From NCBI GenBank assembly GCA_022497155.1, contig MU385715.1, forward strand, positions 1,116,001-1,180,000: a DNA stretch of 64,000 nucleotides, read 5' to 3'. The notes beneath the pieces were generated by a model. It saw only the letters and a program-made list of their open reading frames with translations, was not told where the DNA came from and ran no database searches. The DNA comes from Whalleya microplaca (taxonomy: Eukaryota; Ascomycota; Sordariomycetes; Xylariales; Xylariaceae). Position numbers and translations under genes: made by a program. Positions 23,578 to 36,980 of the stretch are shown here, in pieces; positions within the stretch are counted from its first letter, which is position 1, and the number at the start of each line of letters is the position of its first letter.

Positions 23578-24987
23578 GTTGAAAGTGTTGGCGAAGAAAG
23601 AACTCGATATGATTAAACGTCTAGTCGATATCAAGCCCAGTTGCGGCATCATGATCACATACTGGTAAGCCCGCAGCTTTATAAGTATCCTGGATCGGTG
23701 CGGTCCCAGTATCTCTTACCCTACTAGAGCTAACCAAGTCGGCTCTACTATCAGTCCGTATTCCATGTTATGTACTTGTTCGGATACTCTATCGCAGCGC
23801 GATCGTGTTGTATCTTTTCCTCATTCGAGCCACCCAGGTCAGCTCTGCCACCAGCCCCTATTCATCGTCCTTGCTCGGGCGTCTTGTTGGGGCACGGATC
23901 CATCTGCGACTGTTCTCCCTCAAGCCTGAGAATCCTCTCAGCCCACCTCAGCTCACCATCGGTAGTCTCATATGTAGCCCATAGCCCGGAGAGCTCTGAC
24001 TATTTCCGTAGACCAACGGCAAGGATTCAGCCCTGTTCTCAAATTAGAATGCAACATGGCAGGGCTTTCCCCTTACGACGACTCTGACTCACTCCACGTA
24101 TATGTGTTCTACATAGGTCGTATTCATGGTATAGCCCCTAATGGAAAGGTGATAAATAAGTGCAGAGGATCGTGGCATAATTTACGGAGCTAAGGAGCTT
24201 GTTACACTACGAAGTCTAAGGCGATAAGATACCTTGGTTAATTATAGAGCACGCGATTATGCCATACTTTTTCTGGACATAAATACGATTGCCACCTCAT
24301 AAGAGCAAAAGGTTTCACATAGTCAAGGCCGGAAGACGAGGAGGGTAATGTTGACCCCAAGCCATGTTTAGGCCGTGGCTTGCTAGGCATTAAAACCGCG
24401 TGTATTGGCAAAGCGTAAGCGTGCTAGGTTAAAAAACTGAAGTACGATTTCGTGATCCTCTTCGGCATATATTTTTCAGCTCGTGTAACCCCAATGTCCA
24501 AATGACCGGCCATGTATCACCGAGTTCCCGACAGCTCAGCTTCAGTTCCCCTGGCTGATATTATACGCACACCTCCCTCGAATATGGAACGTTAGCTGAT
24601 TACGCAAACCATAGGGAAAGCTGGGAAGAAATTCGGCAGAGCCCCATATCATGTCACTCGCTCTTATGAATTTATTCGACGGACATATGGTAGCCGAGTC
24701 AAAGAGTCTATCTCGCCATAGAGAACGATTTGCTATTCTTACCGAATCCCTATCATAGGACACATCGGGAATCGTTTCACCAGAATGTCTACGGCGGCGA
24801 CATCTATCCTGCTCTATTACGGCCCGTGGCCTGTAGCGAGGGTGTCGTTCGGATCCTGGCATGGACTCGGGGAAAGTTCGCGAGGCTAGGGAATAGTCAC
24901 TAGGTATATTGCCTATGTCTCCGTGTTGAACAAAAGGGGAGGTTCACTCCCAAGTGCTAGATGTATAGGCGTGTCAATTGTACCACA
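23578..24987. promoter_or_regulatory. Divergent promoter region between BBE oxidase and DMATS
   Basis: About 1.4 kb between two divergent cluster genes. No coding stretch is supported on either strand. It should hold both promoters. I found no clear repeated regulator site by eye. Confidence 0.5.
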
Positions 24988-26483
24988 ATGACTGCAGTGA
25001 TCCCCCCTTTACCCTCGCCTGCGCTTGTAGAGCCACCTACTAAGGTGTGGCTGTCTTTGTCTCAATGGCTCCCAGCTCGTGATCCCGGTAGTGATTACTG
25101 GTGGAGACTGACCGGAGAGCATCTCGCTACCCTGCTCGATGCGGCTGGATATTCTATCGAGAGGCAGTACAGCGCGTTGTTATTCCACTACCATTGGATT
25201 GTAAGTGGAGATGGTGACGGTCGGTCTGTCTAGCTAATAACCTGCTAACAAGATGTGAGGTGCCTTACATGGGCCCAGCGCCATCACCAGATGGTACATT
25301 GAAATGGAAATCCCTGCTTGGTGTTGAAGGGTCGCCAATGGAGTATTCCTGGAAATGGAACACGGCGACGAGTGAACCTGACGTCCGATTTACTATGGAG
25401 GCAATCAACCAGTTTACGGGTACGGATATGGATCCTTTGAATCAGACGGCATCACGCGAGATGTTACATCGCATCTCAGAGGTTGTGCCTACTGTCGATC
25501 TTACATGGGTCAGCCATTTCCTCGCGACGTTGTTTGACCACGACATCTCCAAGTACATAGAGGAGGCCACAGCAGGTGCACATTTTACTACAACGGTCGT
25601 TCATGCCGTCGAGTTCTTGTCTAGGGGCCTGTCGATGAAGACGTACTTTGTGCCACGCAGGTTGGGCCAGACGGAGGGACAAATCCCGCTGGCACAATGG
25701 GAGGAATCACTAGTGAAGCTAGACCCAGGCAGTGCAGCCCGTACGGCACTGCACGAGTTTCTAAGGAGTAATCCCGAGGGAAAACTCCTCAGTCCCTTGT
25801 AAGTATCATCCGTCTCACCCTTGCACCCCTTAGCCCTACGCTCACCAACTGCCTCCGTTGCCCGCAGTATGCTAGCAGTTGACGACGTTGTCCCGGCCAA
25901 GTCGCGGCTCAAGTTCTACTTCCAGACGCCGCACACGAGCTTCGCGTCGGTGCGCGAGATCATGACCATGGGCGGGCGCATCACCGTGCCTGAACAGCAG
26001 CTTCAAGATCTCCGCAGCCTCATCGCCGCCGTTACGGGGCTCGAGGCCGACTTTCCCGAAGAAGCCGAGGTACCGTGTGCTCCCGAATACGACCCGGCGG
26101 CCAAGGACAATTTCATCGAGCTGCCGATTCTGCTCTCGGGATACCTCTATTATTTCGACATCGCCCCGGGTAGCGCCCTGCCGGATATTAAGTTCTATAC
26201 GCCTGTGCGGCGGTACGGCCGGGATGACCTGAGCTTGGCAGAGGCTACTGTGGGCTGGATGAAGGCTCATGGTCGGGGAGCGTATGGCGAACGCTATCTG
26301 TCGATGTTGCGGAGTCTGGCGCAGCACCGCCGGCTTGATGAGGGTAAAGGTCTTCAGACATATGTTAGCTGCCTGTTTAAGAAGAATGGAGAGCTTGATA
26401 TCACTTCATACCTGGGTCTAGAGGCTTTTGATCCGGCTCGGCTTCGGAGAGCAAGACTCAACGGTAGCAATGGTCACGTCTAA
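24988..26483 (+). CDS. DMATS-type aromatic prenyltransferase
   Basis: Aromatic prenyltransferase of the ABBA/DMATS fold, 455 aa. Exons 24988-25200, 25260-25798 and 25868-26483 fit in phase. The N-terminus has WLSLSQWLP and DPGSDYWWRLTGEHLATLL, then LLFHYHWIVPYMGPAP across intron 1, the hallmark opening of DMATS proteins. Later features are RFTMEAIN, LKFYFQT near the start of exon 3, the IKFYTPVRRYGRDD block and the LQTYVSCLF strand; the Lys/Arg and Tyr residues in these blocks usually hold the diphosphate of DMAPP. No Asp-rich DDxxD motif is needed in this family. It would attach a dimethylallyl (or longer) group to an aromatic ring. With no indole-making enzyme or NRPS nearby and an HR-PKS in the cluster, a phenolic polyketide is the likeliest acceptor. 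A second in-frame Met at 24961 would add nine residues. Confidence 0.9.
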
Positions 26484-27783
26484 GACAGTCCCTGTGGAGG
26501 AGAATATTTTCCTACGATGGGAAGAAAGTTGAAACGGGGCTACAAATACGATTAACTATGAAATACTTGTATTTTTATTTGAACAGTTCTCAATTCATAA
26601 TTTCATGCCACTTCTTTGCGAAGAAGGTGTCGTATTCATGGAACTCTCGAGCGTCCCCAACCAGTATATAAATATTTTGGGGCTTGAGAGCCCATTGTAG
26701 CGATTTCACCCCATATATATCGCGGTCTTTGTCATCGAGTGCCTGGTCATCTGGTTTCCTTTCGTCAAGACTAAAGCCCCTGATGGGGAAGAGGGGGTGC
26801 GGATGACGAGGCCGCGATCGATGGAGTATGGGCAAGTGCAAGCTCTGGATGATAAATATCTTTAAGGATCATTCTTCAACTCCGTAGTTCTATGAATGAT
26901 ACGTGAACGGGTCTCTGGCAAATACGTAGTATTCCAACACCACACGATAGAACCTAGCAATTTTCAAAAAGTGTATACTAGAGGCATTACTTAGGTGTAA
27001 TCTCAATATGAAGACATTCTATCGTATATTCTATAGCAAGCCTCTAATCGATGACAACCACGTTCTAAATACCTTGCATCTCTCATCCCACACCTTATGA
27101 CATCTCCCTGTTCCAAGCAAATCGTAGAGCCCACGGCCATCCAGATCCTCAAGCCGGACCATAGGCTGGCTGAATAACCAAACCTCCTGTCTAAACGCGG
27201 CAGGACGTGAGTCAACCACCAACTAATAATGCAGCACACATGCCTCGAACGGTAATGAATGTCAATATCGACAACTATTTACTACTGTACTGTATATGGA
27301 ATATACCTATCTCGCGGGGGGTTTTCTAAAATCAACGCAGAACGAACAACGCGCAATGTGATGAACTCCGCCCACAAATCCAAAAATGTTCTCAGTTATA
27401 ATAAATCCCAAGGCTCCCATACATACTTTCGCTGCACACATACCGATCAATCAGTCAGAGATACATATTTGAAGTGACCCCATAAGTGTTTTGCCCCAAT
27501 TAATTATGCACTGGAATGCGCGTCGAATGCCCGTTGCTTCTTGACTTCTTGACGTTGGTTGGACGTCCTTAGTTAAGTCGGCCAAAATGGCCTTTGCTTT
27601 TATTTAAACCGCCTCCTGCCCCTTCCCAGATATTCTCCTAGTCCAATTACTGATGTACCGGATATACCCAAGAAACTTTATGCATTATTATATAGATAGA
27701 TATTGTGAGAAATATGACCTTCCAGGTACATGCAGAAATGGACATTATAAGTCGTTAAACGTTGTAGGCTCCGCGAGCCGTCT
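26484..27783. other. Cluster boundary region between DMATS and chitin synthase
   Basis: 1.3 kb. No intact gene seen. It holds two short minus-strand protein-like fragments (separate entry) and otherwise ordinary AT-rich spacer. This is the likely right edge of the metabolite cluster, as the next genes are conserved chitin synthases. Confidence 0.5.
26590..27222 (-). pseudogene. Possible decayed gene: two protein-like fragments of unknown family
   Basis: Two short minus-strand frames read like real protein rather than noise. One (27031-27222) includes QPMVRLEDLDGRGLYDLLGT; the other (26590-26841) is a charged 83-residue stretch ending in AKKWHEIMN. They are in different frames and I found no convincing splice that joins them. 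I do not recognise the family. They could be exons of a broken gene at the cluster edge or chance open frames. Confidence 0.25.
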
Positions 27784-30700
27784 CTACAACTGCCCGGACA
27801 ACAATGCCTCCGTGGCTGTTCATCTCGTTAGTCAATAATCAAAAGGGGGGGTGAAGGGAAAACATACCGCTATTGATATACGCCCGCTTGGCATCGAGAG
27901 GTACGCCAAACCGTCTTTCTAACTCCTGCTTAATACCCTTCTTGGTGACGGTCATAAGGTCGGCGGTACGCAAGATCTCGCGGATCTCAGCGAGCAGCGC
28001 ATCGTCGCTAGGCAGGCCCGCGAGATTGGCCATCTCCATGTCCTGCGCATTGCCAAAGAACTGCGATCCGCCGAACTGGCTCATGCGGTTCTCCGGGGGC
28101 GCGAACGACATCCGACTGAAGTGGCCAGGGTTCTTAAGGTCGTACGGTGGTACCATTCCAACGGTGGATCCGGCGCGTGAGTAATTGTACTCGGATACGC
28201 CTACGTTCATGCCGGGCTTGGTGGCGTAGCTGTAGCCGCTGATCTCAGAGCGAGCATCGTCCCGAGCGGTCTGCGCATCCCACAGTTCGCCTTGGTACTC
28301 CTCCCACTTCTTACGCGGGATCGAAGTAGGATCGAACTTGCCTTCATCGGTAACGACGATCTTCTTGCCCTTCTCGCCGGCGACGACACGCGTGTTACCC
28401 CAGTTGAAGTCATCCATGTGCCAGAAGGCGTACAGAGGCAGACCGAAAGAGAACACCGGAATGGCTAATATATACAGGATCATCCAGCCAATCATCTCCC
28501 ACTTGCGGCGCAAGATGAAGATGATAGCTTGCAGACCGTAGATGACACCAAGCATGATGAAGGCTGTAATCGGTACCACTGTGGAGGCGGTCGCCACCAG
28601 TACAATCAGGTAGACGATATACGCGATAACGACAGGCTGTACGACGGTCGACATCAAGTCCAGGAACACGATGAATCGCATACTGAAACAGCAGAAACCG
28701 CAGAGCTGTGCCATAGGGATAAGTTCCATCAAGTTATGCACTGTGGAGTTGATCCAGCGACGACGTTGCGACAAGAACACTGCCCAAGAGTCTGGTGCGA
28801 TGGTCCATGCATGGGCGTTGAAGATGTACTTGGTCTTGTACTTGGAATGGAACTTCAGGAGTAGGGTTGTTAGGTAACGATCTTCACCGAGGTGAAGCAG
28901 GTTTTTCATATGTAAGGTATCAACACGGATTGTAGCGTAGCTGTCGACGACTTCGCGGCTGACGAAAAGGGGCTTGCCTGTTTCGGCGGCGCGGATACGA
29001 TACATGGAGAAACAACCAGGCAAACAGGTAACACTACCGAACAAGCTTTCGAAGGCCTTGACAAGATTGTGCGAGATGTAGTATTCGTACACTTGGATCA
29101 TGGTAATGAAGGAGCTCTTTGCGTTGGTCAGAGCTGTTTCACCACAAGCGGCAATTAATCTCGTGTCATCTAGGAAAGCGGAAACGAAGCGGGTGGCCGA
29201 GTCTGGGGCGACGACCGTGTCGGCATCGATCTGCAGCATAAACTCGTAGAATGTCGGATTCACACCGATGATGTTTCGAATTTGGTGATACATCTCCAGC
29301 TCTAGCGGACTCATGGCTATATTGTAGTGGACACGGTTGAGGAAACGCATGATGATCATCTGCGAGTCTCGCTTGCCACGGTTACCTGGGCGAGAGACCT
29401 CAGATGGCTTGCCGACCTTAACAATAACCATGAATGGGACGATGTGGCCCTGGACTTCGTACAGGCCGGAATAGACTTTGCCCATGTTGTGTTGCTTGAG
29501 ACCTTCACCAAGGGATTCGAAACTAAGAGGTTCGGGGTCTACCGTCTCGGACACGCCAAGAATATCGAGGACGATGCGAGGTGTAGGTCTGTCGTTGCCT
29601 TGACCGATAATCATACCATCACAGACGATGACGAGGAGTTTGCGTTTGTCATCATAGCGCATACGGGCGGCCGAGTCGATGGCTCGACGAAGTGAATCCT
29701 CGTCTTCCGTGTATGCGGGGATTTGACACATGATGAATTTATCGAGATTCTCTGGTATGTTCTTGCTTCCGAATTGGAGAGCGGCAAAGAATTTGAATCC
29801 GATGACGCAGCAAAGCAGAATGGACACGGCGAGAATGAGGTAATTAGCGAACTGGCACCTGGTGGAATTTCGCGTATCGACATCTCCAACGTAGAAGAGG
29901 TTATCCAGGCAAAGTTGCATGCGTTGCCGCAGACCGGAGTCGATGTCAAGGGCGTCCCATAGCTTGCTCACATCCGAACCAGCCTTTTGTTGGAAAAGAT
30001 TTACGACAAGATCATCCATGAAATTTGAAACGTCAGAGTCAGTGGGAAGACTCTCACCCTTAGGGACCTCCACATGTCGACCGCCAACAATGTACTTGGT
30101 TAAGTCGTACACACGGCCGTTGAGTATGGCAATCGAATTCTGCTTACTTCCCAAAGTGGCGACGTATTGGGCCGAGTAGCCGATATTACCCTTCTTCCAA
30201 GGTTTCAGTGTTTGCATTTTCTCGTAGAACCAATCCTTTTGATACAAGGACGTGAAATAACGGAAGTCGTGATAATGGGCATTTAAATCCTGGCTGTTGA
30301 TGACACTAGCGGAACCGGAGATGTTCGTCGACTTGTAGTCGAGCGTGACGCTAGGATCAACTTGTCCATTTTTGCCCTGGCACAGGGCTGAAACCTGAAC
30401 GGGGAACAGGGACGAGATGTCCAATCCGCCATACTGCGTAATCGACTTGGTACTTAGGTAGTTGGGATAATGGACAGGAGCGTATGACCCGATGTCGAAG
30501 ACCTGACCGCGAATCGCAGCGTAGGCTCCATTTCCATCCTTGCCGTTATACGCCGAGAGTTCTTCTGAACTGAAGACGTACTGCTTGGGACAGATGAGTA
30601 GAGGGAAACCAACGATGAAGAAAGCAGCGACTGCGCAGCTGAGCCAGATCATGAAGTTGATGGCCACCTTCTCTCGCCAAGCCATCCGCACGTCCTTACG

Positions 30701-33485
30701 AGACATCTTACCCATCCACTGGATGAGAAATTCGGGAATGAACCAAGTGAGGGCATAGACCACGAAGATCCACCGCCGTCGGCTGGGACTGTCTCTGTAT
30801 TCCTCGACTTCAACGAGCGACTTCTCGTTTCCTCGCTCGGCCATTTGCTCTCTGGTGTCGAGGTTCTTAAACATGTCGCCGGCTCCAAAAGCGGAGACAC
30901 CGGCTTCAGAACGAGTGTCGACATCGCCGTTCCCGAAGTATCCGCCGCGTTGCTTATCAGTGTATTGAGGAGTATTGCCGTTCGACACCAACCGTTCCTT
31001 CGAAGCCCCGAACGGTATATCGCTACCGGGAGTTCCATCCCCGTTTTCAGAGGTATATCGACCCGACGTAGAAGCACCCTCGCCGAGCTGCGAGACTTCC
31101 ATCCAGCAGCGCTCGCTGAGGAACACTCCGGTGGAGCCGACCTGCACTTCGTTACTTGGCCACTGCTTGTTCTGGACGACAGCTTCGACCTTCTCTCGTT
31201 CGCTTCCCACAAATATTGACTCTGCATCCGCTAGGCCTAAGAACTCGCCAAAGGGAAGGAATAGACTGAAGTCGGCCGACCTCAAGCGTTGACTTATTTC
31301 GGCAATGCCAAATGTTTGTACTTGCGTACGAACACATTTACTATCGAATTGGTTTGCTATTCGCCTGTCATTGGGTTTCAGGCAGAATACGAGATAAGCA
31401 TTGGTGTTGGGCGCTATGATCGCCTGTCTGACATTTTCGAGCGCAGATAAGAATTGGCCAGATGCGCCTTGCTCAGAGTACTTTGACTTGGGGTCAAGCC
31501 TTGAATGGCCTTCCGTGCCATATTCGTCGCCGCCCATGTCGTCAGGCGACGATTCCTGCCGGCGGGGCCGCCGAGATCCCCGCATCGTCCGTGTCGTCTT
31601 CCTGGACATGACGCTAGGTGCTCGCATTGGCTTGGAGCTGACAGAGGCTTGCATGACGGTAGTTCGTTCCTGCGGATGCATGACCGTCTGAAGAGCCTCT
31701 TGGCCGAATAGGCGCGCGACAAACTCGCTCTTGCTTGACTTGATCAGGTTCATTAGATCGCCGGAGATGACTTCGCCATTTTCTTCGACGAGGCCCTTGA
31801 CGGGATAGTCGACCTCACCAGCAAAGTGCTTGATAGTGAAGGTTGCCGCCGTGTTCTCCGACATGAAATTACTTCCAGGGAGTCTGGCGGTGGCAGACCC
31901 CACATTGATGGCCGGGTTCTTGCCTTCGAACCGTTTTCGTAAACTTTCCAAAAGTTGCATATCTGTTCGGTGTCGTCGGGTTTGGTCGTCCAATATGCTG
32001 AGCAGGCCATTTCCTGGTTTCAGCATGCCCTTGACGGCATCTGAGTTGTCAAAGTAGCTTGTGGCGGCAACGGTGACCTCTTCCGTTTCTAGCATGTCAG
32101 CCTTCCGATCAAAGAAGTTTTGGAGAGTGAGGTTGTAAAGGGATTCGATGGCAGCATTGTTGAGGAGTTGGTCGAGAGCGGATCCAGTTGAAGACTGTTG
32201 TGAGAAGCCAGGGAAATCGATAATGTTAATGGTATTCGCAATCGACTCTTCAGCAGCGCATATCTTCTGGTTGGTGTTTTCGATTACGTAGGCGACTAAG
32301 AGAGAATAGAGTGTCCGGGCCAGTTCATCGGCATTGGCACGAGCTCCTTTCGGATCTAACATGACTGTCACCCGTTCACGATGGATCATCTTTGTTTTGT
32401 AACCCATGGTGTTCTGAAGATCTTGGGAGCTGACCCCCAGGAAAGCCGCAACAATCCCTAAGACATCCTTATTCCGGGCTGCTGTTACACTTTGACCACC
32501 TTCGTGAGAAAAACCGCCGCTGTCATCTCCTGTGGCAGTCGTATTCGCCGTGCTCTCGAATTCAAGTTGGCCGATATGCAAGATACAGGCTAGAATCTGG
32601 CAGATCTCGGCGATGTCGCTCCTAGGAAACTCGAGCTTCCGTAACGCTGTCTTGAAGAGCTGGAATCCTTCGGCATCATTAATCCCGACCTTGAGCTGCG
32701 TGGGGTGGCCCAAGTATTTCCAGCGTTTATGTCCGCTTGCATCTCTGGGGCTGTCAATGCCCAGATGTGTTTTCTCGGCCTCGCTTGTGCCTGCCAATAG
32801 GTAATACAAAACATGGAAATTGCGCTCCCCGGTCGGCACATCCGCAATTCGACTCCTCTCCAGACGATGATCTAACAGTTTGCCGCCAAGCAGGATTGGA
32901 TTGGTCGATGATGCTGTGTCGTATTGGAGTTCGTAAAAGAGACCTGCCTTGGAAGCTGTCGGCGTCGTTGCAGTCTTAGTCGTCGTGAGCGAGTCGAAAA
33001 CATAAGCGGCGAGAGAGATTTTGTTTGAAAGTGGCGTAGAAGACTTGTTTAGGAGCGAAGTCAAAAGATGAGATCGAATTGTCGTTTTCCCTGATCCAGA
33101 TTCACCCCTGTTATATCAGTGTTAGTTGTTGTTTGTACCGCCCTTCTGTCTGTAGAGCTTTGCGTTCAGTCACATACAGAAATAGAATTGCTTGGTTTTC
33201 CGAGCGGTGTCCTAATCTGAGGAAAGCTCTGTCGGCCATATCTTCAGCGCCGGCCATGGCGCTTCCCTCTTTGCCTCCATCCAGACCTTTCGTCGACGAT
33301 GTGTATGTGTTAAGAGAAATGAGGGCGTGAGATGATAGCCGGGCAGTCGGAATGGACACATGAAAACGACTGGCCAGATGTGCCGTTAGGTGAGTATCGG
33401 ACTGGAGATGGGCCGGCAGTGATGGTAACGACGGCTGAGTGTGAGCACCTCCACCGCCGCCCATCGGTGATAGATTCATGGCCAT
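27784..33485 (-). CDS. Class V chitin synthase with N-terminal myosin motor-like domain
   Basis: 1859 aa. Exons 33178-33485, 27868-33107 and 27784-27815 fit in phase; the last 32-nt exon restores a C-terminus ending [10 protein letters not shown]. Residues 1 to about 780 are myosin motor-like, with the P-loop GESGSGKTT at 104-112 rebuilt across intron 1. Next come two membrane spans around [17 protein letters not shown] and [17 protein letters not shown], a cytochrome-b5-like part ([13 protein letters not shown], and a second region around [12 protein letters not shown]), another span, then the GT2 chitin-synthase domain with DADT, EDRYLT and the product-site signature QRRRW near residue 1550. 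A cluster of spans follows, then a C-terminal DEK_C-like domain. It polymerises N-acetylglucosamine from UDP-GlcNAc into chitin at the hyphal tip and septum, delivered by motor-domain interaction with actin and vesicles (family knowledge, CsmA type). Divergent from the class VII gene. Length and domain order are normal. Confidence 0.95.
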
Positions 33486-36400
33486 GTTGGGTGAAGGGCC
33501 AAGACCTGGCGCCTATCAACAGGCTGGCGGCTCAAATGAAGTCTCTCGCAGCGTCAATACGACGCGTTGGAAACGACTTAACAAAATCTGTATGCGTGGG
33601 AACGGGATCGGGACGGTCGGCCTTGGACGACGGACTTTCTAACAGCGAGTGTAAACCCTAAAAGCCCCTGATCTCCTCTCTTCACTTGTCGAGGCTTAAC
33701 GGACCACGAGTTTGGCAATGGCCTCCCAAGCAAGCAAATCCGTAGCGAGTGTAAATTCGGATACAATAACGAACGTGGTAGTGGAAAAGGAAAAAGGCAA
33801 ATAGGAAAACAAGCGGAACGAGAAAAGCTAAACTGAGGCCTTCTCGAAGGTTGCTTCCGATGATCTCCCAAGCTACTAGGATTTTGATGAGAAAGGGATT
33901 CGTTCTCTCGATGGGTTTACTTTACTTCTGGGGGGGATATTTTTGTACAGTAGTACAACACAGTGTACGCTTTATCCACCGTTATCCCCCCGTCCACAAG
34001 GCCAGTACCGCGATGCAGCTTGCAGGGGTGGCCCGAGGCGCAGGTTCGCATCATATACGAAGTGGTACTTGTCCCGCTTGGGAGAAGCGTGACCCGCAAG
34101 CCAATCGTGCGAATCGAAGCGCCCGGAAAATTCTTGGATAGCTGCAGGTTGGTCGTACATAGTAAGACGAAGGACGGGACGGCACCGTCATTCAAGACTT
34201 GCGCTGAACATGAACGTGATACTGCATGGCGCAGGGCTCTTGGGTTTTCGGAATACAGAAATACCTACGAATGGCCATCGTGGTATAGGATCTGGGTAGG
34301 GCCCTATATCGATCGTACTAACTTACTCCGTAGCTATCGTGGTTTTTTATTTTCCTCTGTGCGAGACATGCAGTGGGCTTGGGCTTGTCTCGTTATAGTC
34401 TGGACCATCAAGCCTATGAAATCCCGGAAATAATGACACCATCCATTCAGGGGGGTCGAAAAATATGTACCAACTGCCAACTACATAAGTACATGCCTAC
34501 CTATATTGTACTGTGTAACGCTGGCATGTCTACCCAACTGAACGGGTTTTGAGATTGATAGGAATAGTATGTGCTATTTTAGTGCTCTCAATGATGACTT
34601 CATATCTTCAACTTCTGCTTGAATAAAAGAATATTTACTCGTTAATTTTGAAGTACATAGTAATATTAGCGAGAGTCCGAGACACAGCAGGTGACTGGTC
34701 GAAATTGCTCATGGTCGATCCGATGTATTAGATCCAACGCCACCCGTTTGGATGAGGTAGCTGGGTACGGAGCAGATAGAAAGATAGATCAGGAAGACGG
34801 CGGGCTGACAGCTTGTTGATCGGACGCACCGTCGAACTGTCTGCACATTGACATACGCACGTACGCTGTTAAACAGCTTAAACTCGAGGTTGTCATCACG
34901 TAGAGGAGCTGTCAGAGGGAACCTGCGCTGCCTCTAATATAAGCCTTCCAACAACATGTATGTAATTGCAAGGCGAGGTTTGCTTCCCTCGAATTGTTCC
35001 GACTTTAGAACTGAGGTTGCATGGTAGGCCCAGCACTGGCGATAGATATCTTCCCCGATCTGTCGACTGGACCTAGAGAGGAAAGAGAACAGACCGAGAG
35101 CTGCAGCAAACTGTAATGTGGCATAGGATAGCATGGCCCAATGGCCAGCCAGCCAGCCATGTTGCTAGCATTACTCACTCGAGTTTGCAACATCGCCTAC
35201 TGTGTAGTATGGAGGCGCAATTGAACACCAGTGTGCGTACAGTTGACCCACGTATGACAGTATGTATGTACAAGTAAAAGAAAATAATGTGTACGGAATA
35301 GATGGGTGAGATCCAGTGAGGTGCTAAAAATAGTGTTGCACAAACATATCCGAGCCTGAAAAAGGAATACGATCCGTTATACGGATTATACTGCGTGCAT
35401 ATTATAGTATTAGCGGGTAGATAACAGGTTAGACACTGCAGATAAATAGTAAGATGCCCTGAATTATTCTTGAGGCCATGGGCATTTGCTAGAAGCATCT
35501 CTTCGCACGGTCTTCATAAGAGTATGTACAGTAATAAATAAATAAACAAAAAATTTGAACCGGACGTATGTGATATGGTCTTCACTTCAGGGCACCAGAC
35601 GATGGAGAGACTTGGCTAAGAAAGGGTTGGTGGGCGGTTCTCGTGTTGATAAACAGACACGGTGGTTCCGGGGGTGGCAGTGTGCCACTAATAAATAGTG
35701 GTGCATCGAAGTTCGAGAAAGGCTATCGACCATTGCACTTACAGGCATTAAAAACTGCTTTCCCCGGGTGGGCATCAGGCGCCGGCGAATCAGAAGGCCA
35801 TAATTTGGGAGGGTAGGGGGGTGTTTGCGGCGGACCCAGTTAAATGCCAGTTCGCCGCTTCGTATTCCGCTTCAGCATGGGAGTTCCATGTTTTCGCTCC
35901 GTGTAAAAAGACAACATGGGAAAATCATGCAATTTGTCATGCCACGGCAGCATCCATCATAGGGTAGGTATGACTGGTATGGAGGAAGCAGCATGGCAGC
36001 TGCATGGGAGAACGGCGAGTGATCTGTGGGGGGATTGGGGAGATTGGGGGGGAAGGAGCACTCAGATGACTGATGTAGGGCTGCCACGTCAAGTTGTGCT
36101 ATTTGTGCAGTTGAATTGGCCTAATCGGTGAAAATCTATGAAATTTAATGTTTATCTTGTTGTGATAGTCCAATAGTGGTGGTGGTGGTGTTGGGTGCTG
36201 TGGAAACCCACTACGATGAGCCTTGGACAGGGAGGTTCCCAGCTGGCTGGCTAACCTGGTTGGGTCAGATATAAAAAGATAGATCAGCGGGCGCCCTGAC
36301 ACCAACTGGCCGCTACGCCTCCCCGGGGACAACGATACTGTACTGAAGGGTAGATACGTACAAGGTAGCAGATCGAGGCTAAACCAGATGGGCATAACAC

Positions 36401-36980
36401 CTTATGCAAAACAGCTGGACAAATCTGTACCGTGTTGGGAGCCGCGGACTTGATACTGTGTGTTACTGTTGCAGTGGCAGCCCGTCCGTCCCTCTTGCAT
36501 ATCTTCCAGCTTTTCATCATAGGGGAGGAGCATCCTGAGGAACCCTACTGCCGTCTCAACTGTCTCCTGTCTTACTCTCACTGTCCTGAGAAAAAAAACG
36601 TCGTTGTTTCTTCTTTATTTTTCCGTCTTTCTGTCAGTCACCTCATTCGCTTTGGTGGCACAGTAGTCTATCGCTTTTAATTATTACGCCTGTTAATTCT
36701 CGAATTTTGTCTGGGGCATAGAAGAGGTAGAGAGAAGAAGAGCAGAGCAGATCAGATCTACGCATAATTGAACACCCACTCGCTTTTCGACTTGTTGCCC
36801 AGCGAACCGTCCCCATTTAACCCTCTCTTCGGGAAAGTATCCGACGCACACTCGCTACCTAATTCCGAACTCGTTCCTCCAAGTCCGTCAGCGTTGTTGT
36901 AGTCGTTAGTTATACTTGGGCCTCGACAAGCAGCATCGTGACTGTCCGAAAGGGCATCACGATTTACATCGACGGCAAAC
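33486..36980. promoter_or_regulatory. Long divergent intergenic region between class V and class VII chitin synthases
   Basis: 3.5 kb between two divergent start codons. Short open frames exist (the longest about 156 codons near 34.0-34.4 kb) but none resembles a protein I recognise. A GGT triplet run lies near 36177-36193, and a pyrimidine-rich, TTTCTT-type stretch lies near 36590-36640, typical of fungal promoters and leaders. The region probably carries both promoters and long 5' UTRs. Confidence 0.55.

Noticed and set aside
33963..34433. A 156-codon open frame between the chitin synthases
   Set aside because: No recognisable motif, odd composition, and no splice or neighbour support; likely chance.
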